Shown here: one piece after another, positions 11,433 through 19,514 of the stretch
How the letters are laid out: the number at the start of each line of letters is the position of its first letter
How positions within the stretch are numbered: the first letter of the stretch is position 1
Assembly (NCBI RefSeq): GCF_018324685.1
Contig: NZ_AP023354.1
Coordinates: 5,394,001 to 5,458,000 of the forward strand
DNA: 64,000 nt
Origin: Actinocatenispora sera
GTDB taxonomy: Bacteria > Actinomycetota > Actinomycetes > Mycobacteriales > Micromonosporaceae
Direction of reading: 5' to 3'
Translations under genes and position numbers: made by a program
Notes under the pieces: generated by a model
The model's input: the letters and a program-made list of their open reading frames with translations, nothing else
Told to the model about the DNA's origin: nothing
Databases searched by the model: none

Positions 11433-12806
11433 TCAACGGGGCAGCGGTTCGAGCTTCTGCCCGACCCCGCTCTCGTCGATCGCGGCCATCGGGACCCGGG
11501 CCGTCTCCGGGATCCGGATGATCGGCACCAGCGCGATCACCGCGGCCGCCATCAGGTAGTACGCCGGCCAGTCGTCGTTGCCGGTGGCGTGGATCAACGC
11601 GGTGACCACGACCCCGGTGGTACCACCGAACAGGGCGGTCGAGACGTTGTAGCCGATGGCGAACGAGCCGTACCGCACCCGGGTCGGGAACATCGCCGGG
11701 AACGTCGAGCCGATGACCGCGAGCATCAGCAGCAACAGCAGCGCCACGATCAGGAAGCCGACGAACAGCAGTACCGTGCTGCCGCTCTGCATCAGCTTCA
11801 GGCTCGGCCAGCTCAGCAGGATGAACCCGATCGCCGCGGTCAGCAGCAGCGGCTTGCGGCCGACCCGGTCCGACAGCGCGCCCAGCGGGCCGATCAGGGC
11901 GATCTGGATCGCCTCGACCACGATGATGATCAGCACCGAGGTGGTGTCGCTGATCTTGAGCGTGTCGGTGAAGTAGCTGGGCATCGTGGTCAGCAGCATG
12001 TAGTCGGCGACGTTGAGCAGGATGACGATGCCGACCAGGTTGAGGATCATCCGCCAGTTGCGCGCCAGCGTCTCCCGGATCGGCGCCTTCTCCGCCTTCT
12101 GACCGGACTCCTCCAGCCGCTGGAACTCCGGCGTGTCCTCCAGCTTGGTCCGCAGGTACAGCCCGACCAGGCCGAGCGGGAGGGCGATGAAGAACGGGAT
12201 CCGCCACGCCCAGGCATGGATCTGCGGTGTGGTGAAGCCCAGCGTCACCGCGAGCACCACGATGTTGCCGAGGATGTAGCCGGCCAGCGTGCCGGCCTCC
12301 AGGAAGCTGCCGAAGAAGCCGCGGCGTTTGGTCGGCGCGTACTCGGCGATGAACGTCGCCGCCCCGCCGTACTCACCGCCGGTGGAGAAGCCCTGGATCA
12401 GCCGTAGCAGCAGGACCAGGATCGGCGCCGCGATGCCGATGCTGTACGCGCCGGAGTAGGTGGGCAGGCAGCCGACCAGGAACGTGCAGCCGGACATCAG
12501 CAGGATCGTGATCGACAGCACCCGCTTGCGGCCGAGCTTGTCGCCGAGCGGGCCGAAGAAGGCGCCGCCGAACGGACGGACGATGAAGCCGACGGCGACC
12601 AGCGCGAGCGACTTGAGTACGGCGGTACCGCCGCCGCCACCGGGGAAGAAGACGGTACCGATCGTCGCGGCGATGATGCCGGAGGTGAAGACGCCGTAGT
12701 CGTACCACTCGGTGGCGTTGCCCATCGCGGACGCCAGCACCGCCTTGCGGACCGTGCCCGGGTCCACCGGCGGCTTCGTAGCCTGCGCTTCGGCCATGTT
12801 CGTCAT
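11433..12806 (-). CDS. MFS transporter, ProP/metabolite:H+ symporter type
   Basis: A 457-aa 12-helix carrier. Hallmarks of the metabolite:H+ symporter group (ProP, KgtP, ShiA) are GNATEWYDYGVF near residue 28, GDKLGRKRVL in the 2-3 loop, LRLIQGFSTGGEYGGAA and GALSDRVGRKPLLL in the 8-9 loop. Substrates of this group include proline/betaine and dicarboxylates; which applies here cannot be told. The start ATG 12806 follows CGAGGAGGTCG. Confidence 0.9.
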   Translation of the reverse strand: MTNMAEAQATKPPVDPGTVRKAVLASAMGNATEWYDYGVFTSGIIAATIGTVFFPGGGGGTAVLKSLALVAVGFIVRPFGGAFFGPLGDKLGRKRVLSITILLMSGCTFLVGCLPTYSGAYSIGIAAPILVLLLRLIQGFSTGGEYGGAATFIAEYAPTKRRGFFGSFLEAGTLAGYILGNIVVLAVTLGFTTPQIHAWAWRIPFFIALPLGLVGLYLRTKLEDTPEFQRLEESGQKAEKAPIRETLARNWRMILNLVGIVILLNVADYMLLTTMPSYFTDTLKISDTTSVLIIIVVEAIQIALIGPLGALSDRVGRKPLLLTAAIGFILLSWPSLKLMQSGSTVLLFVGFLIVALLLLLMLAVIGSTFPAMFPTRVRYGSFAIGYNVSTALFGGTTGVVVTALIHATGNDDWPAYYLMAAAVIALVPIIRIPETARVPMAAIDESGVGQKLEPLPR

Positions 12807-12912
12807 CGACCTCCTCGTGCCTGGTGCTGCCCGGAGGCTGGGCGCCGCACCGGCAGGGTTTTCCGCTGCATTCGTCAAGGCAATCAATATCCAGCCGGGA
12901 AAGTAGGCAAAC

Positions 12913-12936
12913 GCGGGTAATTGCCCGACTACCCGC
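12913..12936. promoter_or_regulatory. Inverted repeat upstream of the MFS gene
   Basis: GCGGGTA (12913-12919) and TACCCGC (12930-12936) flank a 10-nt centre. It lies about 107 nt upstream of the MFS start and 65 nt after the lysozyme stop. It may be an operator for the carrier or the terminator of the lysozyme gene. Confidence 0.35.
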
Positions 12937-13000
12937 AGTTGCCGTGATGCGGCGGAGGGAGACACCGGCACCGCGTCGCCCACCGCCGCGGAGCCCCTCG

Positions 13001-13759
13001 TCAGGGCGTGTTGTTGGCCAGCGCGAGCAGCCGGTCGGCCGAGCCGTTGAACACGTCGGTGTCCACCGCACCCGAGATGCCCGGCACCGAGCCGTTGTCG
13101 GCGTACTGCCAGAACGTGTACGTGCCCCAACCAGCCGGCATGCTCGGGCTGCTGACGCCCCAGTGCGCCACCCACATCGGGTTGGACGAGCCGAACGCGG
13201 TGCTGCCACCGGTACAGCTGGACCACCAGGACGCGGTCGTGTAGAGCACCGCGTCGCGCCCGGTGTCCGCCCGGTAGGTGGTGGTGAAGTCCTTGATCCA
13301 GCTGACCATGGCGGACGCGGAGAGCCCGTCGCAGCCGGACACTTCCAGGTCCAGCGCGCCGGGCAGGGTGAGGTTGTCGGCCGACCAGGCCCCCCCGTGC
13401 GCGGCGAAGTAGTTGGCCTGCGCGGCGCCGGAGGAGCTGCCGGGCCGGGCGAAGTGGTACGCACCGCGGATCACGCCGGCGTTGTACGCGCCCGTGTAGT
13501 TCGCCGAGAACGCCGAGTCGATCACCGACGTTCCCTCGGTGGCCTTGATGTAGGCGAACCGGATCCCGGAGCCCTTGACCGAGCTCCAGTTGATGCTGCC
13601 CTGGTAGTGCGACACGTCGATGCCGGGCAGGCCGGCCGGCGCCGCCTGCGCGGGGGCGGCGCCGAGGAGCGCCGCGCTCGCGGCGACGAGCATCCCGGCC
13701 GCGGTGGCCAGCGCCCGGAACCTGCGGGGAACACGTCTGACGACGGCAGGAACTTTCAT
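13001..13759 (-). CDS. Secreted GH25 family lysozyme-like muramidase
   Basis: A 252-aa protein. The N-terminal signal peptide has a basic stretch, a hydrophobic core (ALATAAGMLVAASAALLG) and the cleavage motif APAQA-AP. The GH25 catalytic domain follows: GIDVSHYQGSINW with the catalytic Asp, YIKATEG, GAYHFARP, LDLEVSGC and WQYADNGSVPGISG. GH25 enzymes cleave the MurNAc-GlcNAc bond of peptidoglycan. The start ATG 13759 follows GGAGGGCAC. It is probably exported for wall turnover or attack on other bacteria (inference). Confidence 0.92.
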   Translation of the reverse strand: MKVPAVVRRVPRRFRALATAAGMLVAASAALLGAAPAQAAPAGLPGIDVSHYQGSINWSSVKGSGIRFAYIKATEGTSVIDSAFSANYTGAYNAGVIRGAYHFARPGSSSGAAQANYFAAHGGAWSADNLTLPGALDLEVSGCDGLSASAMVSWIKDFTTTYRADTGRDAVLYTTASWWSSCTGGSTAFGSSNPMWVAHWGVSSPSMPAGWGTYTFWQYADNGSVPGISGAVDTDVFNGSADRLLALANNTP

Positions 13760-13833
13760 GTGCCCTCCATGTCGGGTAGCTAACTGCCGCCTCATTAGAG
13801 CCCACTTTTCCTATAAATGCCACATCTGAAGCA

Positions 13834-13851
13834 AATCCGTTGTAACGGATT
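13834..13851. promoter_or_regulatory. Perfect palindrome upstream of the lysozyme gene
   Basis: AATCCGTT-GT-AACGGATT, two 8-bp arms with a 2-bp centre, lies 75 nt upstream of the lysozyme start. The short centre and AT-rich ends look like a binding site for a dimeric regulator rather than a terminator. No regulator gene adjoins it. Confidence 0.4.
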
Positions 13852-13884
13852 CATCGCCCGGAACGAACGTGCGGCCCCGACCGT

Positions 13885-13957
13885 CGGTCGGCTCGCGGGT
13901 GCCCCGTCGGTCGGCTCGCGGGTGTCGCCGGCTCGGACCGCCGGTCGGCTCGCGGGT
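13885..13957. repeat. Three direct repeats of CGGTCGGCTCGCGGGT
   Basis: Perfect 16-bp copies at 13885-13900, 13908-13923 and 13942-13957, spaced by 23 and 34 bp (start to start). They lie between the lysozyme gene and the divergent unknown gene at 14069. Confidence 0.7.
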
Positions 13958-14068
13958 CTCGGTTCGTACCTTCGGCCGGCCCGCGCTGGCCGGACGGACG
14001 ATCCGGGGCAGCGAGCGTGATCGCGACAATCACCTGTCGCCGCCCGCACCGGAACGAAGAGAGCAGCC

Positions 14069-14977
14069 GTGTCCGAACCGAACGACTGGTGGAAGCGAGC
14101 GGAACGCCGCGCCGTACGCGCGAACCGGCGGCGCCGACTCGGCCGCGCCCTGCTCGCCCCGTTCCGCTTCGTCGTGGCGCCGCGCTCCCCCGGCGTCGTC
14201 GCGGTCACCGCGCTGCTCGCGGTCGCCGCGGTGCTCGCCGGCGGCTACCTGTGGCGGCACCCGGGCCGCCTCACCGACCGGTTCGCCGCCCACCAGACGA
14301 CCCCGCCGAAGCCGGTCACCGACCCGTTCGTGGGCACCCCCGCGTACGACTACCGGTCCGGCGCGGCCGGCATCACGCTGCCGACGCCGCACGCCGTCGG
14401 CGGCTACTCGGCGTCGACCGTACGCACGGCGCTCGACGCGGTACGGACCACGCTGATCCGCGGGCATCTGGACCACCGGATGCTCGTCGACCACGACGAC
14501 TCGGCGCTGCTCGCCTCGCTGGTAGCGGAGGACCGGCACCATGCACACCGCGCGGTGCTGCAGGGCAACCTCGGACTGCGGGTCGCCGACGGTGCCCGGC
14601 TGAGCGACCGGCAGGCCCGGGTGAAGGGCGCGCTGAAGGTGTCGATCACGCGCGAGCGCGGCACCCGGTACCTGACCGTCACCAGCAACGTCGTCTGGGC
14701 CTACGCGTTCCGGCAGGCGAGCGACCCGGTCGTGGTGCACGACAGGCTGGTCTTCTGGTACCTGACCGGGGCGCACCGCACCGCCGCGCACCGCGGCCTG
14801 TGGGTCCGGGAGTACCACGAGTACCTGTACGACATGGACTGCGCCGCCGCGGATGCCGGCTTCCTCAAGCCGCACCCGGCCATCGACCCGTCCGCCAGCC
14901 CGGGCGCCGGGATCGCCGACGGCGCCGCGCTGTACGACCCGAAGCACACGATGAAGATCCAGAACAGCTGCCGCTGA
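14069..14977 (+). CDS. Membrane-anchored protein of unknown function
   Basis: A 302-aa protein. A basic N-terminus (WKRAERRAVRANRRRRLGR) is followed by one transmembrane helix (about 43-60), so the bulk faces outside. The external part holds YDYRSGAAGITLPTPHAVGGY and YHEYLYDMDCAAADAGFLKP, with two cysteines (one close to the C-terminus) that may form a disulfide. No family was recognised; similar proteins seem restricted to actinomycetes (inference). It starts at GTG 14069 after GAAGAGAG. It ends exactly next to the stop codon of the convergent MATE gene, with no spacer. Confidence 0.6.
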   Translation: MSEPNDWWKRAERRAVRANRRRRLGRALLAPFRFVVAPRSPGVVAVTALLAVAAVLAGGYLWRHPGRLTDRFAAHQTTPPKPVTDPFVGTPAYDYRSGAAGITLPTPHAVGGYSASTVRTALDAVRTTLIRGHLDHRMLVDHDDSALLASLVAEDRHHAHRAVLQGNLGLRVADGARLSDRQARVKGALKVSITRERGTRYLTVTSNVVWAYAFRQASDPVVVHDRLVFWYLTGAHRTAAHRGLWVREYHEYLYDMDCAAADAGFLKPHPAIDPSASPGAGIADGAALYDPKHTMKIQNSCR

Positions 14978-16303
14978 TCAGCCGGAGCCCGGTACCGCCC
15001 AGCGGCCGCGGACGGTGCGGCCGACGGCGAGCACCAGCCGCAGCGCGATGAAGACGCCCAGCCCGGCCCAGACGCCGCCCAGCCCGAGCCGCAGCACGTA
15101 CGCCAGCCAGATCGCCGGCAGGAATCCGGCCAGCGTGGAGATCAGCGTCAGGTTGCGCAGGAAGCCCACATCGCCGGCGCCGATCAGCACCCCGTCCAGG
15201 GCGAACACGACGCCGGCCAGCGGCAGCAGCCCGACGAACCATGGCCAGGCGAGCATCGCCTGCCGGTGCACGGCCGGATCGGCGCTGAACACCCCGGGCA
15301 GTACCGGTGCGCCCAGCCCGACCAAAAGAGCCAGGCCGGCGCCACAGACCGCACCGGCGATGCCGATCCGCCGGGCGGTCAGCCGCGCCTGCACCGGGCG
15401 GCCGGCGCCCAGGTCCGCGCCGATCAGCGACTGTGCGGCGACCGCGACCGAGTCCAGCAGCAGCGAGCAGAAGTTCCACAGCTGCAGCGCGATCTGGTGG
15501 GCGCCCAGGGCGGCGGCGCCGAACCGGGCGGCGACCGCGGCCGCCGAGGTGAAGCACAGCTGCATCGACAGGGTCCGCAGGACCAGGTCGCGGCCGACCG
15601 ACAGCTGGGCGCGCAGCAGCGCCGGGCGGGGCCGCAGGTCGACCCGCTCGGCCAGCAGGGCGGCGACGAACAGGATCGCCGAGATCGTCTGGGCGGTGAC
15701 GTTCGCGATCGCGGAGCCGACCAGGCCGAGCCCGGCCGGGTAGACGAGTACCGGTGCCAGGACCGCGGACAGCAGGTTCGCGGTCAGCACGAACACCACC
15801 GGACGGCGGGTCGCCTGCACGCCGCGCATCCAGCCGTTGCCGGCCAGCGCGAGCAGGATCCCGGGCGCACCGAAGGCGGCGATGCGCAGCCAGCGCTCGG
15901 CGCCGGCCGCGATCTGCGCCCCGCCGGCGCCGCCGCCGGCGAGGGCGTGCGCCACCGGCTCGGCGAGCAACTGGGCGACCAGCACGAACGCCAGCCCACC
16001 GGCCAGCGCGAGCCAGCTGGCCTGGACGCCCTCGACGACCGCGCCGGTCCGGTCGCCCGCACCGTACCGGCGGGCCGCCCGGCCGGTGGTGCCGTAGGCG
16101 AGGAAGTTGCCGAGGATGGCCGCGGCGGACAGGATGTTGCCGCCCAGTGCCAGGCCGGCCAGCGGGACCGCGCCGAGGTGGCCGACCACGGCGGTGTCGA
16201 CCAGCACGTACAGCGGCTCGGCGGCGAGCACGACCAGCGCCGGCAGGGCCAGCGCGGCGATCCGGCGTCCGGAGGCCACCTCGGCCCGTACGGTCGATGT
16301 CAC
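14978..16303 (-). CDS. MATE family efflux transporter
   Basis: A 441-aa protein with about 12 membrane helices in two halves, DinF/NorM type. It opens IAALALPALVVLAAEPLYVLVD, followed by VGHLGAVPLAGLALG, the usual MATE opening. The substrate is unknown; drugs or organic cations are typical, driven by H+ or Na+. In many actinobacteria a MATE gene lies between nrnA and truB, as here, so it probably belongs to the ancestral cluster. The GTG at 16303 (CATGAT 6 nt upstream) is preferred to an upstream in-frame start at 16345. Confidence 0.88.
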   Translation of the reverse strand: MTSTVRAEVASGRRIAALALPALVVLAAEPLYVLVDTAVVGHLGAVPLAGLALGGNILSAAAILGNFLAYGTTGRAARRYGAGDRTGAVVEGVQASWLALAGGLAFVLVAQLLAEPVAHALAGGGAGGAQIAAGAERWLRIAAFGAPGILLALAGNGWMRGVQATRRPVVFVLTANLLSAVLAPVLVYPAGLGLVGSAIANVTAQTISAILFVAALLAERVDLRPRPALLRAQLSVGRDLVLRTLSMQLCFTSAAAVAARFGAAALGAHQIALQLWNFCSLLLDSVAVAAQSLIGADLGAGRPVQARLTARRIGIAGAVCGAGLALLVGLGAPVLPGVFSADPAVHRQAMLAWPWFVGLLPLAGVVFALDGVLIGAGDVGFLRNLTLISTLAGFLPAIWLAYVLRLGLGGVWAGLGVFIALRLVLAVGRTVRGRWAVPGSG

Positions 16304-16352
16304 GCCGTCATCATGACACGGCGCGGTAATCAGCGAAAGCCGCACCCACTGC

Positions 16353-17132
16353 TTACATATCGGGGCCGGTCAGCTCGATGACCTGGTCCTCGTCCGCGAC
16401 CAGGATCGGCCCGGAGAAGTGCTCGGCCGCCTCCGCCGCGGCCCGGCTCCGGTCCGCGCCGGGCCAGAAGTGGGTCAGCAGCAGCCGCCGGGCACCGGCC
16501 TGGGCGGCGAACCCGGCCGCCTCCCGGGCCGACAGGTTGAACCGCTGGTCGGGTATCACCGTGCTGACCGGACGGTCCTGGAACGTGGCGTCGACCGCGA
16601 ACAGGTCGGCGCCGGCACCCAGCCGGGCCACGGCCGGATCCGGCCCGGTGTCGCCGGTGTAGGCGAACACGCCGCCCGGCCCGGTGACCCGGACCCCCGC
16701 GTTCGGCACGTAGTGCGGCAGGGCGACCAGCTCGATCCGCACCGGGTCGAGGTCGATCGAGCTACCCGGCCGGTACTCGTGCCAGTCGAACGCCGCCGCC
16801 AGCAGCTCCGCGCCGTCCGCCCCCTCCAGCGGCGCGAGCACCTCGGCGAGACCGGCCGGTGCGTACACCGGCAGCCGGGGCAGGCCGGCGCCGCGGAAGC
16901 CGTAGTGCCGGGCCCGCAGCAGCGCGTGCACGTCGAGCATGTGGTCCGGGTGGGCGTGCGTGAGCACGACCGCGTCGAGCCGGTCGGCCGGCAGCGCGGC
17001 GAACAACCGCGGCGCGGTGCCGTACCCGAGGTCGACGACGAGATGCCGGCCCGCGTCACTGATCAGAAAACCGGTGCAAGCGCGGCCCGGTTCGGGCCAG
17101 GCGCCGCAGCTGCCGAGGACACGGATCCGCAC
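16353..17132 (-). CDS. MBL fold metallo-hydrolase
   Basis: A 259-aa metallo-beta-lactamase-fold hydrolase of the RNase Z/arylsulfatase-like group. The metal motif LTHAHPDHMLD is at residues 56-66 (HxHxDH). Further ligands are likely the His in LPHYVPNAG, the Asp in AVDATFQDRP and the His in LLTHFWPG. The N-terminus MRIRVLGSCGAWPEPGR is typical. The substrate is unknown. Start: GTG 17132, with TAGCCT 7 nt before it and no ribosome-binding site, so probably leaderless. Confidence 0.88.
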   Translation of the reverse strand: MRIRVLGSCGAWPEPGRACTGFLISDAGRHLVVDLGYGTAPRLFAALPADRLDAVVLTHAHPDHMLDVHALLRARHYGFRGAGLPRLPVYAPAGLAEVLAPLEGADGAELLAAAFDWHEYRPGSSIDLDPVRIELVALPHYVPNAGVRVTGPGGVFAYTGDTGPDPAVARLGAGADLFAVDATFQDRPVSTVIPDQRFNLSAREAAGFAAQAGARRLLLTHFWPGADRSRAAAEAAEHFSGPILVADEDQVIELTGPDM

Positions 17133-17139
17133 CCGGCGC

Positions 17140-17145
17140 AGGCTA
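17140..17145 (-). promoter_or_regulatory. -10 hexamer of the MBL gene, overlapping a stop codon
   Basis: On the minus strand TAGCCT sits 7 nt before the GTG start of the MBL gene. Its first three bases are the TAG stop codon of the upstream 44-aa gene. Confidence 0.5.
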
Positions 17146-17277
17146 CCAGCGGCTCTCCAGCGAGCGCTGCAACGCGCGCTGCGCCTCCCGGCGTTGCTCG
17201 TCGCGCTCCTGCTGGCGGGTGCGCTCCGGGTCGGTCGCGGCCGGCTTGGCCGGTGGCTGAACGGTGGTGGTCGGCAT
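17143..17277 (-). CDS. 44-aa highly charged peptide
   Basis: ATG 17277 is preceded by GTGAGGGGAACTGCC, a good ribosome-binding site. The 44-residue product begins MPTTTVQPPAKPAATDPER and continues as a charged amphipathic helix rich in Arg, Gln and Glu, ending SLESRW. It looks like a short coiled coil or RNA/DNA-binding helix. No family was recognised. It lies 11 nt upstream of the MBL gene on the same strand, with its stop codon inside that gene's apparent promoter. Confidence 0.5.
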   Translation of the reverse strand: MPTTTVQPPAKPAATDPERTRQQERDEQRREAQRALQRSLESRW

Positions 17278-17676
17278 GGCAGTTCCCCTCACCCCCGGCC
17301 GCATGGCGGCCGGCTGTCGGATCGGCTGTGGGGCCCGGCATCGGATGTCGGGCCGTGCTGTCGAGGCCCGACATCGCCGTCGGGTCGCACCGTCGGACCA
17401 CGGCGGGGGTGACCCGCGCGTCGGCCGGACGGACGCTCCTCGACCCGCGACCGCGGCGCGAAGACGCCGCCACGGCTACGAGCGAGGCGCTCGGCACGGC
17501 TGGAGCCGACGGATCCGCGTCGGCTCCGGGTGAACCGTTGAACGCGCTGCGTTGCCGCGCGCGTCCCGACCCAAGTTAACGTTCGTTCCAGTGGATGCAC
17601 CCGACTTCCCACCATGCGGACTGTGATCGTGGCGTCATCCAGCGCAGCCGGCGGTACCGGGGTGCCGCCAACGACC
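17278..17676. other. 399-nt gap with three GC-rich hairpins, no gene
   Basis: No open frame here has a credible start and codon pattern. It holds three perfect hairpins: CCGGCCGC/GCGGCCGG (17295-17313, loop 3), GATGTCGGGCC/GGCCCGACATC (17344-17375, loop 10) and GGAGCCGACG/CGTCGGCTCC (17502-17527, loop 6). The AT-rich word AAGTTAACGTTCGTT lies near 17573-17587. It may be a structured RNA or stacked terminators. Confidence 0.45.
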
Positions 17677-17895
17677 TCAGCGGGCGAAGAAGTGGAAGCC
17701 GACCCACCACCAGAAGCCGAGCAGCGCCACCCGGCCGAGCGGGACCCGGCCCACCCGGTACCGCATGACGAAGCCGCACAGCTGGGCGAGCGTCGGTACC
17801 CGGGAACCCTCGCGGCGGCCGGCCACCTCCAGCGCCACGATCGACACCAGGGCCAGCCCGTACGCGACGAGCGTCGCGATACGCGTAGCGCTCAT
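17677..17895 (-). CDS. Small membrane protein, DUF6186-like
   Basis: A 72-aa protein: an N-terminal membrane helix (IATLVAYGLALVSIVALEVAG), a basic middle with SRVPTLAQLCGFVMRYRVGR and a C-terminal aromatic helix (GFWWWVGFHFFAR). This layout fits the DUF6186 family of actinobacterial small membrane proteins; function unknown. It starts at ATG 17895 after AAGGAGGAACGGCG. The start codon overlaps the TGA of a preceding 27-codon ORF (ATGA), so translation is probably coupled. Confidence 0.7.
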   Translation of the reverse strand: MSATRIATLVAYGLALVSIVALEVAGRREGSRVPTLAQLCGFVMRYRVGRVPLGRVALLGFWWWVGFHFFAR

Positions 17896-17975
17896 CGCCG
17901 TTCCTCCTTCGTCGGAACGCCGATCAGGCACGACGACGCGCGATCCCCATGACTCACTCGCTCACGCTCGCTCAT
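17892..17975 (-). CDS. 27-codon mini-ORF in an ATGA-coupled chain
   Basis: It begins MSERERVSHGDRAS at ATG 17975 and ends in KEERR at TGA 17892-17894, overlapping the ATG of the next gene. GAGGAACGGCG precedes the start, and its own last codons form the ribosome-binding site of the following gene. It may be a translated coupling element rather than a functional peptide. Being so short, its expression is uncertain. Confidence 0.4.
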   Translation of the reverse strand: MSERERVSHGDRASSCLIGVPTKEERR

Positions 17976-18007
17976 CGCCGTTCCTCCACGCGCGCACGCT
18001 CGCTCAT
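17972..18007 (-). CDS. 11-codon mini-ORF in an ATGA-coupled chain
   Basis: MSERARVEERR begins at ATG 18007, which overlaps the TGA of the upstream membrane-protein gene. It ends at TGA 17972-17974, overlapping the next ATG. The codons for VEERR double as the Shine-Dalgarno sequence (GAGGAACGG). It links two membrane-protein genes with no untranslated base in between. Confidence 0.4.
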   Translation of the reverse strand: MSERARVEERR

Positions 18008-18411
18008 CGCTTCACCAGCGCCCAGTACCCGGTGATCCAGCCCAGGAACACCGCCGCCCGCGCCCAGTAGTGCTGCAGCACCGGGTCCGCCAGCGCGGAC
18101 AGCGTCGGATGCGCCGGCGTCGACCCGAGCGCGAAGCTGACCAGCTCGAAGGTGGCGAAGACCAGCACCGGTACCAGCCACCACAGCGCCTGCCGGGCGA
18201 CCTTCCGGACGGCCGGATGGCGGGTCAGCCGGCGGGTGACGCCGAGCCAGAAGAACGCGCCACCGATCCCGATCATGGTGATGGTCGAGCGCAGCGAGAA
18301 CGACGGGAACGCACCGACGGCGAGCGAGGCGCCGACGAAGCCGACCACACGGGCGGGCGCGTACCAGCGCGGCGGCGCGGACTCGGCCGCGGCCGGAGAC
18401 TGTTGATCCAC
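18004..18411 (-). CDS. Membrane protein of unknown function
   Basis: A 135-aa protein with a proline/alanine-rich N-terminus and four hydrophobic segments (about 22-42, 46-60, 75-96, 115-132). No family motif was recognised. It heads a four-ORF chain on the minus strand; its TGA overlaps the ATG of the first mini-ORF. Together with the 72-aa membrane protein at the other end it may form a two-protein membrane assembly (inference). Confidence 0.6.
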   Translation of the reverse strand: MDQQSPAAAESAPPRWYAPARVVGFVGASLAVGAFPSFSLRSTITMIGIGGAFFWLGVTRRLTRHPAVRKVARQALWWLVPVLVFATFELVSFALGSTPAHPTLSALADPVLQHYWARAAVFLGWITGYWALVKR

Positions 18412-18503
18412 GTCTTCCGATTCTCATCCGCCGACCGGCGGCGGGACAGCCCGTTGCCGCGATCCGTCGCTCACAACGGACGAAACGCCGGACCGCCGGC
18501 CGC

Positions 18504-19514
18504 TCAGCGATCCAGCGGGCAGTCGGCAAGCGCGGCGGTGACCGAGGCGAGCACCTCGTCGACGCTGCCGTGGCCGGTGAAGCCGGCCGCGAACCGGTGC
18601 CCGCCACCGCCGAGCGCCACCGCCACCCGGCTCACGTCCACCGCGCCCTTGCTGCGCAGCGACACCACCCACTCCTCGGCGGCGGCCTGCTTGGCGAGGC
18701 AGGCGACCTCGGCCTCCTGCGCGGTACGCAGGTCGCCGATCAGCGTCTCCAGCACCTGCGGCGGCTGGCCGTGCCGGGCCAGGTCGTCGAGGGTGGCGTG
18801 ACTGGACACCAGGCCCGCGCCGGAGGCGGCGCCCGGGTCCAGGCGCGCCCGACCGAGCACGTCGGCGAGCAGCCGCAGCGCGCCGAACGGACGCGTGTGG
18901 TACAGCTTGCGGCTCAGCTCGGCGTGCGGGATGCCGGTGGCCACGAGCCGGCCGGCCAGCTCGTGCACCGCCTGGGTGGTGGCGGCGAACGCGAACGAGC
19001 CGGTATCGGTGGACAGCGCGACGTACAGGCACTCCGCGATCGGCGCGGTCAACCGGACGCCGAGCCGGCGCAGCAGCTCGTCGACCAGGACCGCGGTGGC
19101 GGCGGCGGACGGGTCGACCAGGTTCAACTCGCCGAAGCCGGGGTTCGACGCGTGGTGGTCGAACACCAGCGTGTGCCCCGCGGTACCCAGCCGGTCGGCG
19201 AGGTCACCGAGCCGTTCGACGCTGCTCGCGTCGAACGACACCAGCAGGTCGGGTGCGCGCGGCGCCTCGCCCGGCGGTACCAGCAGCTCGCGGCCGGGCA
19301 GCTCGGCCAGCACGCCGGTCAGCTCGAACGGGCTGGGGAAGCTCGCCTGCACCGGTAGCCCCAGCTGGGCCAGGCCGAGGCCGGCGCCCAGCATGCTGCC
19401 CAGCGCGTCGCCGTCCGGGTTCAGGTGGCAGGTGAGCAGGATCGAGCGGGCCGACCGGAGCCGGTCGAGCGCCGCCGCCCAGTCCGCCTCGGCGATCGGG
19501 GCGGGTGGCGTCAC
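18504..19514 (-). CDS. nrnA: DHH-family nanoRNase / pAp phosphatase NrnA
   Basis: A 336-aa DHH-DHHA1 phosphoesterase that degrades 2-5-nt RNAs and dephosphorylates pAp. Metal-binding motifs are NPDGDALGSMLG (residues 32-43), FDAS, VFDHHASNPG (DHH) and DTGSFAFA. The C-terminal DHHA1 domain has ALGGGGHRFAAG. It starts at GTG 19514 within a GTGA overlap with the rbfA stop, so the two are translationally coupled. Confidence 0.95.
   Translation of the reverse strand: MTPPAPIAEADWAAALDRLRSARSILLTCHLNPDGDALGSMLGAGLGLAQLGLPVQASFPSPFELTGVLAELPGRELLVPPGEAPRAPDLLVSFDASSVERLGDLADRLGTAGHTLVFDHHASNPGFGELNLVDPSAAATAVLVDELLRRLGVRLTAPIAECLYVALSTDTGSFAFAATTQAVHELAGRLVATGIPHAELSRKLYHTRPFGALRLLADVLGRARLDPGAASGAGLVSSHATLDDLARHGQPPQVLETLIGDLRTAQEAEVACLAKQAAAEEWVVSLRSKGAVDVSRVAVALGGGGHRFAAGFTGHGSVDEVLASVTAALADCPLDR

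Larger units (their letters stand above)
13760..14068. other. 309-nt intergenic region with palindrome and direct repeats
   Basis: No gene is convincing here. It contains the relatively AT-rich lysozyme promoter side (13790-13850), the palindrome at 13834-13851 and three direct repeats at 13885-13957. Confidence 0.5.

Noticed and set aside
17278-17600. Open frames on both strands in the 17.3-17.6 kb gap
   Set aside because: No ribosome-binding site or leaderless signal, Arg/Gly-rich translations, and they cross the hairpins.
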